The notes beneath the pieces were generated by a model that saw only the letters and a list, made by a program, of their open reading frames with translations, did no database searches and was not told where the DNA came from. From Chitinophaga solisilvae (lineage in GTDB: Bacteria > Bacteroidota > Bacteroidia > Chitinophagales > Chitinophagaceae): a DNA stretch of 64,000 nt. Shown here piece after piece: positions 46,373-56,400 of the stretch. The stretch's first letter is position 1. Every line of letters starts with the position of its first letter. The stretch spans positions 248,001 to 312,000 of the forward strand of contig NZ_JAABOK010000008.1 of NCBI RefSeq assembly GCF_009928525.1, in the 5' to 3' direction. A program made the position numbers and the translations under genes.

Positions 46373-47515
46373 ATGAATAAGACAGCTATTACCAGGAGGA
46401 ATTTACTGAGGCAGGTGGGATACGCGCTGATCCTGCTTCCGGCTCCGGCTTACCTGAAAAAGGTTTGTGCCGGTATACCTGCACCCCGGAACAACCATAT
46501 GCAATATAAGGGCGTCAACTATGATACGGGAACAAATTTCTCGCCCGGAAATTTATCAGCGGACTGGGACGAGCAGGCGATGCAGTTCGATATCCGCGTT
46601 ATCCGCCGGGAGCTGCACTGCAATGCCGTGAATGTTTTCGGCACCGATATACCGCGGCTTACTAAAACCGCCGCCTTCGCGGCCGCAGAGGGCCTGCAGG
46701 TATGGATACAGCCCCGGTTATTTCACAGCAGCCAGGATGAGATGCTGACGCATTTATCTATAGCAGCCAGGGAGGCGGAACAGCTGAGGCAGCAATATCC
46801 CGGCCTCATATTAAATACCGGCTGTGAAAGCAGCCTGTTCGTATCCGGTATTATTCCCGGCGATAATATGGAGGCAAGGGTGCGGCAGCTGACTGACAAC
46901 TGGCAGTCTATTCCCGCCTGGAATGAAAAACTGAATGCCTTTCTCGTTAAAGTAAGCGCTACTGCCAGGGCCGGATTCAAAGGAACAATCACGTATGCTG
47001 CCGGTCCCTGGGAATCGGTCAGCTGGCAGCTTTTCGATATAATAGGACTGGATTATTACCGCGAAGCAACCAATGAGAAAAACTATGCGGAAGCATTACG
47101 CGCCTTTCACCAATATGGCAAGCCGGTGGTGATTACAGAATTTGGCTGCTGTACCTATGAAGGAGCGGATAAAAAAGGCGCTGCCGGTCATGAAATTATT
47201 GACTGGAAGAACAGCGGTCCGGAGATCAAAACGGGTTATATCCGTAGCGAAAAAACACAGGCTGACTATCTCCGTGATCTGTTCAGCATCTATCAGCGTG
47301 AAAAAGTGCATGGTGCATTTGTATATGTATTTAACAATGCGGAGCTGCCTCACGCTGCAGCAACACGGTATGACCTGGATATGGGGAGCTATAGCCTGGT
47401 GAAGGCCTTGCCTGCCGACAGCGGCAACCAGGATGTTAGCCGGCGATGGGAACGTAAGGCATCTTTTCACGCAGTAGCCGCCATGTTCCGCGACGGCCAT
47501 ATCCCGGAGCGTTGA
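46373..47515 (+). CDS. Exported glycoside-hydrolase-like (TIM-barrel) protein
   Basis: A 380-residue protein with an N-terminal twin-arginine-like segment TRRNLLRQVGYALILLPA, so probably exported. The barrel fold is suggested by KGVNYDTGT near the start, FDIIGLDYYRE and VVITEFGCCTYEG. The Glu in ITEFG is the likely nucleophile of a clan-A glycosidase, and Glu in NTGCESSLF could be the acid/base. Similar proteins are sometimes labelled abortive infection protein, with no support seen here. Substrate unknown. It diverges from the hydroxyproline operon. Confidence 0.55.
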   Translation: MNKTAITRRNLLRQVGYALILLPAPAYLKKVCAGIPAPRNNHMQYKGVNYDTGTNFSPGNLSADWDEQAMQFDIRVIRRELHCNAVNVFGTDIPRLTKTAAFAAAEGLQVWIQPRLFHSSQDEMLTHLSIAAREAEQLRQQYPGLILNTGCESSLFVSGIIPGDNMEARVRQLTDNWQSIPAWNEKLNAFLVKVSATARAGFKGTITYAAGPWESVSWQLFDIIGLDYYREATNEKNYAEALRAFHQYGKPVVITEFGCCTYEGADKKGAAGHEIIDWKNSGPEIKTGYIRSEKTQADYLRDLFSIYQREKVHGAFVYVFNNAELPHAAATRYDLDMGSYSLVKALPADSGNQDVSRRWERKASFHAVAAMFRDGHIPER

Positions 47516-47537
47516 TATCTCCTACCCTGTCCGTATG

Positions 47538-48050
47538 CTAAAAATTTCGCACACCGATATATGCCAGGATCACATCTACTGCTGATTGCCCGGGAATACC
47601 GGTATCTATTTCCAGATCGGCATCATCTCTCAGCAGAGGTTCAATGGTTTGTATTAAACGAAGTACCCTTGCGGCTTCTTCCGGCGTGCAGCCGTAACTG
47701 TTACTCCCACGGGATGCCAGCCGGTCGAGGATGACATGGTCCGGCGCAGTGAGTAATACGATATAATCGAAGTAAGGATAAAATCTGCTCATATTGCTGG
47801 CGCATCCGCTTACAAAAAGCAGCTCAGCGGTATCTGCGGTCAGCAGTTTTTCCACGCGGCTTTCGTCCCATATCCAGTCTTTCCCTTCTTTCACCTCATT
47901 GTCCGGGTAGTCCGGATCAGTCCCCGCATCAGCCCATACAGAATAGGCAGCACTGTCAAGATCGGCTGTGGTGAAGCCGCGTGCCTGGAGTTCTAAAATA
48001 GTGCTGGTTTTCCCGGTGCCGGACATACCGGTGATGAGTACTGTTTTCAT
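47538..48050 (-). CDS. Small P-loop kinase-like ATPase
   Basis: A 170-residue nucleotide-binding protein with Walker A GMSGTGKTS (residues 7-15), a shikimate/adenylate-kinase-like layout, and FVSGCASNMSRFY and LLTAPDHVILDRLASRG in the later part, where the lid Arg residues would be. Substrate unknown; AAA_18-type small kinases act on nucleosides, metabolites or antibiotics. It is convergent with the glycosidase-like gene and ends 22 bases from it. Confidence 0.65.
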   Translation of the reverse strand: MKTVLITGMSGTGKTSTILELQARGFTTADLDSAAYSVWADAGTDPDYPDNEVKEGKDWIWDESRVEKLLTADTAELLFVSGCASNMSRFYPYFDYIVLLTAPDHVILDRLASRGSNSYGCTPEEAARVLRLIQTIEPLLRDDADLEIDTGIPGQSAVDVILAYIGVRNF

Positions 48051-48118
48051 AGCATGCTAAGTTCGGGAAATATTACAGAAGTTAACATTCAAAAATATGT
48101 CTGCTGTCAGCGGTATAT

Positions 48119-50014
48119 CTATGCGTGTTTATTATATCCTGTATTGCATAAACAGACAATCCCATCAACAATACGGCTATATGGATTGAAGCCGCTCAGT
48201 TCAATGGCTCCGGACAATACTCCTAAAAAGGCCCGCCGGACAGCCACGCCCCTGTTGGGTTCCAATGTGTAGGTACTTCTAAAAGCCTTATCAGCATCAA
48301 TAAACAGCTTTGCATCCGTTTCATTGTTTCCTTCACCTCCTCCAATGATATGGTGTTTCCAGATTCCTGAGATAATATTCCGTAAAGTATTTACCACCGG
48401 ATGAAGCTGGTCGTGGCTGGAAATGGCTTCATCAAAGAAGCAGCACCACTGATCTGCCAGTGCCCATAAACTTTTGATATCATTACCGGCAGTCATGCAG
48501 CTTTTGAGCGTTACTGCCGCCACCTCACAACATCGCTCGTATACAGGCCCTTCTGTAATATCCCCCGGCAGTACTCTCCGGACAGCTCTTTGCACGAGTT
48601 CCCGGATGTCTGTCCTGCACAGCTCCCATAAAGGGAGCCACTCACCTGTATGTAGTAAATCGCCATCAGCAATCCTGCAGGAGACATTTCTGTCTTCCTG
48701 TAATTTAAAACCAAATATTTGCGCAGACTTCTCATCTGCAGCACATAAAACATCCAGTTGTCGTCGCAATTGATAGCGCGGATTAATAGCATACCATACA
48801 CATATCCCTATAGCAGATTCCGCAGCCTCTGCATGTCCGGCCTCTCCGCAGTCACATGCCAGTGCATCATCCGTTATCATCGCCAACGCTTCCGCATATC
48901 CGGCCATTCCTATTGGACCTGCGACGGATAATGCTACCAGTAATTCATTAACGCCATCTCCCTGCTTACTATCAGAAAAGAAATCAATGATATCGTTATA
49001 ACGAAAAGTATTGTCAAGTACCCGTTTGATTTTGCCACATTTTCGTGCACTCATAAAAGTACCTGCCTTATCTGCCAGATGGTGATACCCATCTGCTCCC
49101 ATGGGCACTCTGAAATAAGGCACCATAAATCCGTCCCACCATCGCATTTTCAGGTATTCCTCCGGAGTTACGGGCCCTCCGCATGATAAAATGAGATGCT
49201 CCAGCTCCTTTACTGCCATAATTTCTATTCCGGCTGTTACCATTTCCCGCCATTTCATAAATGCACCCGCTACCACGGCGTCTCTGAGTCCGGCAGCCAC
49301 AGCAGATCCTCTCAGACATGTAATACCTTCGTTCATCACTTTTATATAGGTAGCATATTCTCCCACACCAACATCATCATGAGCGCCTACATTATCAACT
49401 GCTATCAGCACAATAAGGAGTGAGCTGCATAAGTCCAGTATACGCTCATCGGCTATCCGGATAAACTGCCAGATAAAAACGCTGGCAAAGGTATTCCGTA
49501 TTATCACAGGCAGCGCATTATCCAGTTTTCCGCGGCACTGCTGCTGATACTCCTGCCAAAGCAGTTTCGCCTCATTGCCCTTTTCCGGAATTACTGTTCC
49601 TATTGTATCTATCCATTCGCCCGACCGATGTTTACCGATCAATGCAGTTGCAGCAGCCAGCACCGCCATAGCGGCCAAAGGGCCTGATGACACAGCAAAA
49701 CGCAGTTCATCGGACAGTGCAGTATCAATCACCAGCCGGCATAATTCCCCGAAGGGAGTTGTCTCAGGGACTTTTGCTGATTCATATGGAACGTAAACTG
49801 GTTCCTTTACAAAAATTGTATGAGGACCATTTTTACCCTGGGGAGATGCCAGTTTTTTGAGGAGTTTCAAAAACCTGTCGTTGATATTACTATCTGACAA
49901 GCCACATGCTTCGATACTCCAAACATCCGGCTGTTTCATTTTTAAATGATGCCGTAGTGCAGCTATCTGATCTGCCCTGAAGTTGCCGGTCATAGGAGCA
50001 CCCATAATAATCAT
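48119..50014 (-). CDS. Divergent class I terpene-synthase-like protein with N- and C-terminal extensions
   Basis: A 631-residue protein with no family that I recognise at once, but residues about 110-420 show the ordered landmarks of class I terpene synthases. These are an acidic pair DDVGVGE (213-219), PEEYLKMR with an Arg at 291 in the place of the pyrophosphate sensor, NDIIDFFSD (340-348), which is a variant of the NSE triad (N-D-x-x-S-x-x-x-E), and an RY pair (413-414) in NPRYQL. Spacings of about 127, 49 and 73 residues are near those of known bacterial enzymes. The triad has Asp in place of both Ser and Glu. Residues 1-110 and 421-631 are extra. The call is motif-based; activity is unproven. 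Confidence 0.5.
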   Translation of the reverse strand: MIIMGAPMTGNFRADQIAALRHHLKMKQPDVWSIEACGLSDSNINDRFLKLLKKLASPQGKNGPHTIFVKEPVYVPYESAKVPETTPFGELCRLVIDTALSDELRFAVSSGPLAAMAVLAAATALIGKHRSGEWIDTIGTVIPEKGNEAKLLWQEYQQQCRGKLDNALPVIIRNTFASVFIWQFIRIADERILDLCSSLLIVLIAVDNVGAHDDVGVGEYATYIKVMNEGITCLRGSAVAAGLRDAVVAGAFMKWREMVTAGIEIMAVKELEHLILSCGGPVTPEEYLKMRWWDGFMVPYFRVPMGADGYHHLADKAGTFMSARKCGKIKRVLDNTFRYNDIIDFFSDSKQGDGVNELLVALSVAGPIGMAGYAEALAMITDDALACDCGEAGHAEAAESAIGICVWYAINPRYQLRRQLDVLCAADEKSAQIFGFKLQEDRNVSCRIADGDLLHTGEWLPLWELCRTDIRELVQRAVRRVLPGDITEGPVYERCCEVAAVTLKSCMTAGNDIKSLWALADQWCCFFDEAISSHDQLHPVVNTLRNIISGIWKHHIIGGGEGNNETDAKLFIDADKAFRSTYTLEPNRGVAVRRAFLGVLSGAIELSGFNPYSRIVDGIVCLCNTGYNKHA

Positions 50015-50495
50015 TTAATGGTTACTGTAGCAAATACCAATTCAGCATGGAGGGAAATAATCATCCGCAATATAATATGAATTACTGCCAGGGTATTACA
50101 TCTTATGAATAAGATGATAGTATTGCAGAAGTGGTTTTATTGCTTATCAGGTGCTTATTTACCCTGTAATCCGGTATACCTATAATTACTGACCGCATAC
50201 TGTATGCAGCCATCTGCTGTAGCTTCGGGATTGAATGACCTATTCGTTCCAGATATAAGAGAAACGCTTATGATGTAAGATAAACCTGACAGGGACTGAC
50301 AGCCAGCATATACTTTTCTTTCCGCAACAAAATGAGATCGCAGGATACAGATTATCATCTTCCTGTTCTGCTTCCCGATAAATATTTAACCCAGACTGTA
50401 GTACAACGGAGAATCATGTCCATCTGTTTACCTGAGAATTCCGGTTTATCGCAGATATCCCCTTCTGTATTTTATTCACCCTCATAAAAAAAAAT
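50015..50495. other. Intergenic region, 481 bases
   Basis: No convincing gene, RNA or repeat. One 67-residue minus-strand frame (50155-50358) has no recognisable start context or domain. The region probably holds divergent promoters for the genes at either side. Confidence 0.55.
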
Positions 50496-50927
50496 ATGAA
50501 AAAGTTAACGTTAATCATTACCATGCTCTTTGCCGTACAACTGATAGTTGTTGCCGCCAACCCTCCTTCAAAGAAAAGGACTGCCGGTGTACACAGTGCA
50601 CGCGGTGTTTCTATCCTTGTTACCACCATTTATATTTACCGTGATAACGGGTATGAGTATATCAATCCGTTATGTAGCATCATGGCTACTGCAAAAGCGT
50701 ATGTGCTTAACCGGCAGACCAACAGCTACAATTATATCAGTTGTCCCTCCTCCGCTACCAATGTAGTGGTATCAGTTGGAGATCAGCTAGAGTTAAGATA
50801 CAAGCCTACTTCCGGGAATAGCGGTTCTCCGCTTGCCAGCGGGCCTTATACTGTTACGCAGGAGGATATAACCAGGGGAACAATAGAGTTGAGTGTTGGA
50901 TATACCAACAATGAGCATCTGCAATAA
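50496..50927 (+). CDS. Small exported hypothetical protein
   Basis: 143 residues. A clear signal peptide (MKKLTLIITMLFAVQLIVVAA) is followed by a short basic stretch KKRTAGVHSARG and a beta-rich body ending in TRGTIELSVGYTNNEHLQ. No known domain, lipobox or cysteine cluster apart from two Cys. A Rho-independent terminator follows, supporting a real, separate gene. Function unknown. Confidence 0.6.
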   Translation: MKKLTLIITMLFAVQLIVVAANPPSKKRTAGVHSARGVSILVTTIYIYRDNGYEYINPLCSIMATAKAYVLNRQTNSYNYISCPSSATNVVVSVGDQLELRYKPTSGNSGSPLASGPYTVTQEDITRGTIELSVGYTNNEHLQ

Positions 50928-50937
50928 CAGCTGGTTT

Positions 50938-50975
50938 TATACCGGCAGGATGTTTACCATATTTCTGCCGGTATA
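50938..50975 (+). terminator. Rho-independent terminator
   Basis: 11-bp perfect stem (50938-50948 with 50965-50975, TATACCGGCAG) followed by GGCTTTTTG, starting 10 bases after the small exported protein's stop. Confidence 0.82.
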
Positions 50976-51524
50976 GGCTTTTTGTTGTCAGGCAGGTTGT
51001 GATGCTGCTGCATTTTTCATGGCAGCAGCAGTGTTTTCCCATCCTTCCCATAATGTTTTTCCTGCTGAAACTAATCAATATAGAAGCCTCGTCCCCATAC
51101 CTTTCCATTGATTACACGATATCAGATTAGCACTGTACGGGATGCAAAACCAACTGTACGGTGCATAGAATTATTTCTTCCGTATTGTTTTTTTCATGAA
51201 TTTTATCCCATTCAAGTATACTTCAATAAAATGCAGGCACTCCAGAAATTTCTCATACATACTAAAACCCTGTAGCAGACAGGTTATTGATGATATCCGG
51301 ATTAACACAAAAAGATGCCGGTAGCCTATAAAAAACAGGAGTAGCAGTAATAATGGGCATTGAAGCACCAACTGATATTATTCATGTTCAATCAGTCTCA
51401 ATTTATCATTAAGTAACTTCCAGGGCAATACCTCAAAACATCAGAATATGATAACAAGTTCTTAATTTAAACAGCCCCCTTTCATAATTTCTGTTTATCT
51501 GTATCTGACATAAAAGTAACCATT
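50976..51524. other. AT-rich intergenic region upstream of the monooxygenase
   Basis: About 550 bases with no recognisable gene. Minus-strand frames of 66 and 84 codons have no known domain. Base use is AT-rich like the monooxygenase that follows, suggesting both arrived together. Confidence 0.5.
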
Positions 51525-52997
51525 ATGGCAAGTATTGGAATCATTGGTGCAGGAGTGAGCGGCCTGGTAACCGCTAAAACATTCTTAGAAGGCAATCATC
51601 ACGTTTCTGTATTAGAAAAAACGTCTGGAATAGGTGGTGTTTGGAAGCGGGATCATTGTTACTTTGGAGCATCCACTCAGACCACCCGGGACGAATACGC
51701 CTTTTCGGACTATCCTATGCCGGCATCCTTTCCTGAATGGCCTTCCGGAGAGCAGATATTGTCCTATCTCAGAAACTATGCAACACATTTTGGCTTATCT
51801 CAACATATTCGCTTCAATACTGAAGTTATTGAAATGAAATATCTGGACAATATCTGGTCTGTAGAGGTTTTCGATCGGAAAAAAAGCAAAAATGCTACCT
51901 TACTATTTGATTTCGTAATTATCTGTACCGGAACTTTTAATGTCCCTTATATTCCAGCATTTGAAGGTATGCAGGAATTCATTGATCACGGCGGCAAGGT
52001 ACTTCATACAACAGATGTTTCCGATGCATCATTAGTAGAAAATAAATCCGTAGTCGTTGTCGGATTCGCTAAATCGGCCACAGATGTTGCCACACTGGTA
52101 ACTGATCATGCTAAGGATTGTACACTTATCTATAGAAAAGCACGATGGAAAGTACCGCGCTATTTTGCTAATATAATCAATCTGAAATACTTACTACTTT
52201 CAAGATACTCCGAAATTTTCATAACGCCGCCTCATAAAAGCGGCAACAAAAATCAGTTTCGGCTGCCCAAACGGCTCTTTGCATGGTTACAATGGCGTAT
52301 GGTGGAATTACTTCTAAAAAAACAATTCAGGTTAAAATCCTGCAACATGATACCTGAAGACCCCATTGAAACTCAGATAAATTGCGCCCTTGGAGTAGCC
52401 CATCCAGATTTCTACCCTAAAATCAGAAAAGGACAGATAAAAGCTATCCAGACAGAAATTGACAGATTTAACGGTAGTCATATTGAATTAAAGAATGGAT
52501 CAACGATCAAACCAGACCTGATCATCTTTGGTACCGGCTTTCTGCGGCGCCTTCCATTCCTGGAAGAAAAAAACCGGAATATAATATTCAATGAAGAAAC
52601 GGGCTTTCAGCTTTACAGAAATATAATTCATCCAGACATTCCGCAACTTGCCTTTGTGGGTTTCAATACCAGTTTTGTCACATCCCTTACTTCCGAGATA
52701 GCATCTCATTGGGTACTTAGACTTGTTAATGGCAACTTACAGCTTCCATCAAAAGATAAGATAAAGGAAGAAATACTAACTATGTCAGCCTGGCAACAGC
52801 ATCGAAACCATGTGACCAGCACACATGACGGAACCTGTATAGCCCCTCTTAACCTGCAATACCTGGATAAATTAATGAAAGATATGGGCCTGCCGCGAAA
52901 AGTCAGCAAACTACCTTTATACGATTTTATCAGACCTGTGAGCCCTAAAGATTACTACAAACTACTCAAATATTACAAAAAAAATGTTACCGGATAA
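51525..52997 (+). CDS. Flavin-containing monooxygenase
   Basis: FAD- and NADPH-dependent oxygenase. The FAD-binding motif GIIGAGVSGL is at residues 5-14, with an acidic end of the second strand at LEKTSGIGGVW. The NADPH motif reads GFAKSATD (about 183-190), where FMOs and Baeyer-Villiger enzymes have GxGxSG; this loses a Gly and is unusual. IIFGTGF near residue 335 is the ATG-like motif. The family oxidises N or S atoms or inserts oxygen at ketones; substrate unknown. The gene is AT-richer than its neighbours and stands alone. The start MASIGIIG is well placed. Confidence 0.8.
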   Translation: MASIGIIGAGVSGLVTAKTFLEGNHHVSVLEKTSGIGGVWKRDHCYFGASTQTTRDEYAFSDYPMPASFPEWPSGEQILSYLRNYATHFGLSQHIRFNTEVIEMKYLDNIWSVEVFDRKKSKNATLLFDFVIICTGTFNVPYIPAFEGMQEFIDHGGKVLHTTDVSDASLVENKSVVVVGFAKSATDVATLVTDHAKDCTLIYRKARWKVPRYFANIINLKYLLLSRYSEIFITPPHKSGNKNQFRLPKRLFAWLQWRMVELLLKKQFRLKSCNMIPEDPIETQINCALGVAHPDFYPKIRKGQIKAIQTEIDRFNGSHIELKNGSTIKPDLIIFGTGFLRRLPFLEEKNRNIIFNEETGFQLYRNIIHPDIPQLAFVGFNTSFVTSLTSEIASHWVLRLVNGNLQLPSKDKIKEEILTMSAWQQHRNHVTSTHDGTCIAPLNLQYLDKLMKDMGLPRKVSKLPLYDFIRPVSPKDYYKLLKYYKKNVTG

Positions 52998-53154
52998 CAA
53001 CGGCCATCATATCCGGGGCACATTCTTCACAAGCTGGTTTCAATAAGATAGAATACGGATACTTATATCTGTATGTAATCGTCTGCCATACCCATGATGC
53101 CTGAAAACAAGTCTCAATTCCATGCAGATATCTCCCTACCATTAGTTTATTCAT
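52987..53154 (-). CDS. Possible small ORF (55 residues), low support
   Basis: A minus-strand frame starting ATGAATAAACTAATG with AGGAGG just upstream (spacing only a few bases), ending ten bases inside the 3' end of the monooxygenase gene. It has a CEEC pair near the end and aromatic residues in the middle, but matches no family I know. Could be chance. Confidence 0.2.
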   Translation of the reverse strand: MNKLMVGRYLHGIETCFQASWVWQTITYRYKYPYSILLKPACEECAPDMMAVVIR

Positions 53155-53454
53155 TATCCTCCTGCAGCCAACCCTGAACCCAGCACTGAATTAAAGATGA
53201 AGAACCTATAGTAAAATTGTAAGCTTCCAGACTTGATAAGATCTGGCAACAAACAATTCCGATTTATTTATATGATTCGCGCTCAGCATTCCGTTGCGCA
53301 TAGCCTATTAGGCAATAGTTCCTTAACTGCTGCCTCATTGCATTCTTTTTTATAAAATTTATATCACCTGCTCCCGGATAAATCCCAGCTGCTGAATCTG
53401 ACGATTGGCTTAGTCCTATACCTCAAAAACACGCTGAAATTTAATATCATTACT
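52998..53454. other. Intergenic region upstream of the Rhs locus
   Basis: About 460 bases, AT-rich, with only the doubtful 55-residue frame. No promoter consensus was found near the Rhs start at 53455. A short palindrome GCCTATTAGGC lies near 53302. Confidence 0.5.
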
Positions 53455-56400
53455 ATGCGTCTGCGTTTTATTGTTTTCCCAGTATCCCTGCTATTCCCGT
53501 TATTTACTTTGGGACAATATCAGCAACATCTTCCCAAAGCGAAACCTATTCCTCCCAATGCAGCCGCTATGTTTAAAGTACTGGAGCGGCCCCTGGGAAC
53601 ATTCACAGGGACTATTCCCATTAGCTTTCCTTTATGCAGCGTGAACAGTGGTCCGTTATCAGCGAATATTTCCCTCAGCTATAATAATACCGGTGGTATA
53701 CGGGTTGAAGAGCTGTCAGGTTGTGTGGGGTTGGGGTTCAGCCTGGCGGATGGCGCCGGCCGGATAACGCAAATGGTGAATGGAAAGCCTGATGACAGCC
53801 AGCTAGGCATGCTGATGAACCCTTTTGCCCGGCCCTCTACGTTCAATGTCAATAACCTCTCCCACATGGCCGAGTTAGGACAGGACCGCCTGGACCTGGA
53901 GCCGGATGTATTCCTGTACAACTTTAATGGTCGCTCCGGTAAATTTTTCCTGAAGGAAAATGGAGATGTTATTATGATGACCAATGACGCCATCGATATT
54001 ACTTACACCCGCGATAGCAGCCAGGCGCCACCCGGACCAGGTATCCGGTCATGGATCATCACGGATGAAAACGGCCATAAATATTATTTTGGCAGAAATA
54101 AAGCCGGCACAGGTGACCTGCGAATAGTAAACCAATCCACCTATAATGGTAATGGCGGCTCTTCTCCCAGTGAAACATCTTCCGTATCATGGCACCTCGC
54201 GGAATCCTATGATATGAATGAGGAGAACAGTATAAAATACTCCTACGTCACTACAGGAGATGCTTTCACCACTATTTCCGGCAGCTTTATGCCGCTGACT
54301 ACCGCCGGACTGGACTGCAGGGGCTTTAATGTAATCAGTGATATAGGTACAGTCACTACCTCCGGTACTGAATATATGGTCAGCCGGATTGATGCAGGCA
54401 GTGGTTATCTTATCTTTAATGCGGCGCCGGATTATACCTATGGTCCCAAACGACTGCTGTCTATTCAGCAGTATGATCCCAATGGTAATTTCAGGGGAAA
54501 ATTTACATTTAACTATGGTCCTGATTTCACCAGCAACCGGTTTAAATTAAGTTCGTTTTCACAGTTTGGTGCTGCTGGTACTGATAGCCTTACGCATAAG
54601 TTTGAATACATTGAATCCGTGGCATTACCTACAGTACTTAATCCTGCTGTAGATATATGGGGATTTTTCAACGGTAAAGCCAATTTAAATTCCGGCTTGA
54701 TTCCCAACCTGATCTTCTCCAACGGTGCTAATGATTTCTACTGGGATTACTGGGCCATCCGTACTGCCGATCCTTATTACGGCAAAGCAAATGTGCTCCG
54801 TAAAATCACCTATCCCACCGGTGGATACCGGGAAATTGAATACGAAGGGAATGAGGTGCTTGGCCTGGGAGATTTTTTCATTTATCATCCTGATTCCAGG
54901 TATATGGTGAGCAGGTCTTTCAGCGAAAGTAATTTTCGTGCGGGAGGCACTACCAGTCCATCGCTGCAACATGCATTCACCGTTAACACTTCCTTTAATA
55001 TCTCGCGGGTTACCTTCAACCTGGGTAATCTCTCTTTGCCCTGCGGTAATAACTTCTCCATAAAATTTATGCGGGTCAATTCTCCGGGAGATTTAAACGG
55101 CGGTTATCTCATACAGTCTTTTGACGGCCAGCGCACAGGTAGCCTGATATTAAAGAATGGCAACTACCGCGTGGATATTTATTCCACCAGCCTGCAGTTT
55201 CCCTGTACCGCCGGTACGCTGTCCTGTTCGTGGCTGGAGGGCGTGCCAGATACTACTACTGTCCAGTTTACCTATGGCAATACGTACCAGATGGGAAGAA
55301 GGTCTTATTATGCCGGCGGGGTGCGGGTAAAATCACTGACAGATTATGATCCGGTTACCGGTAAAAGCAATGTTACCAGCTACCGGTATAAAATGTACTC
55401 CAATGATTCCACCGTTGGCAGCGGGCTGCTGGCTTCTCCGGTAAATATTATGTCCCTGCAGAACACCTCTACTACCGGGTGCCAGTATTTTAAAGTATTT
55501 CCCGGCAGCAGTTATCCTCTGGCTTCAGACAACGGTTCCTTTGTGGTATATCCGGAGGTAAGAACGATTGAAAGCAACAACGGCTGGACGGACAGGATAT
55601 TCGCCTATATGTATAATAATCCGCCTACCGGCTTCCCTCCCATTCCTCCGGTTGACCCCAGCTATTACCGCGGGAAGTTATTAAAAGAGAAAGTCTATCG
55701 CCAGGATGGGACCTTACTGAGAAAAACGGAACAGCAGTGGATCTGGTCTTACCCGCCATCGCAACCTGGCTATAAAGCCAAGCCTTACTGGCAGGTGGAT
55801 GGTCTGGCCTATATCTGGACGGATATACGGCGTAACCCCGGTAATTGCAACGATATATTCAATGACTGTATCCCCGACTATGCCGCGCAGTCCTATTACA
55901 CGGTTACCATGCCGGTAGTGGCGCTGGCGCAGGCCACCGATAGTTCCTATGCCGGCAATATCGCAATGGGCGCCCAAACCAGTTACAGCTATTATCTCCA
56001 TGATTATATCTATCTGCTGAAACAGAAAAAAATCACTATCAATAATAACCAGACCCGTGAACAGACGTACAAATATGCTTTCACTCCTTCCGGAGAATTT
56101 TCACTGGGATTGAATGCCGGGGAGCTGGCGATGAAAGATACACTGCTGAAACGCCATTACCTGCAGCCGGTAGAGGTAACCGATTCCATCAAAAAGAATG
56201 GCCTGAGTCCCTTATTCATCAATGGAAGCAAATATGTATTCAGTTTTTTCAATAGTAATAAGCTGCATCTTTCCCAGTTCAGAAACTACTTCTCCAAAAC
56301 TGACAGTGCCATTATGTACTTCTCCGGTTATGATGCGAAAGGCAATCTCACCGAACAGTACAAGGCCAATGATATAAAAGAGGTTTTTCTCTGGGGATAT

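Noticed and set aside
37277..50014. One biosynthetic cluster joining PKS and terpene-synthase-like genes
   Set aside because: Amino-acid degradation, glycosidase-like and kinase-like genes with changing strands lie between them; no shared operon or tailoring set is visible.
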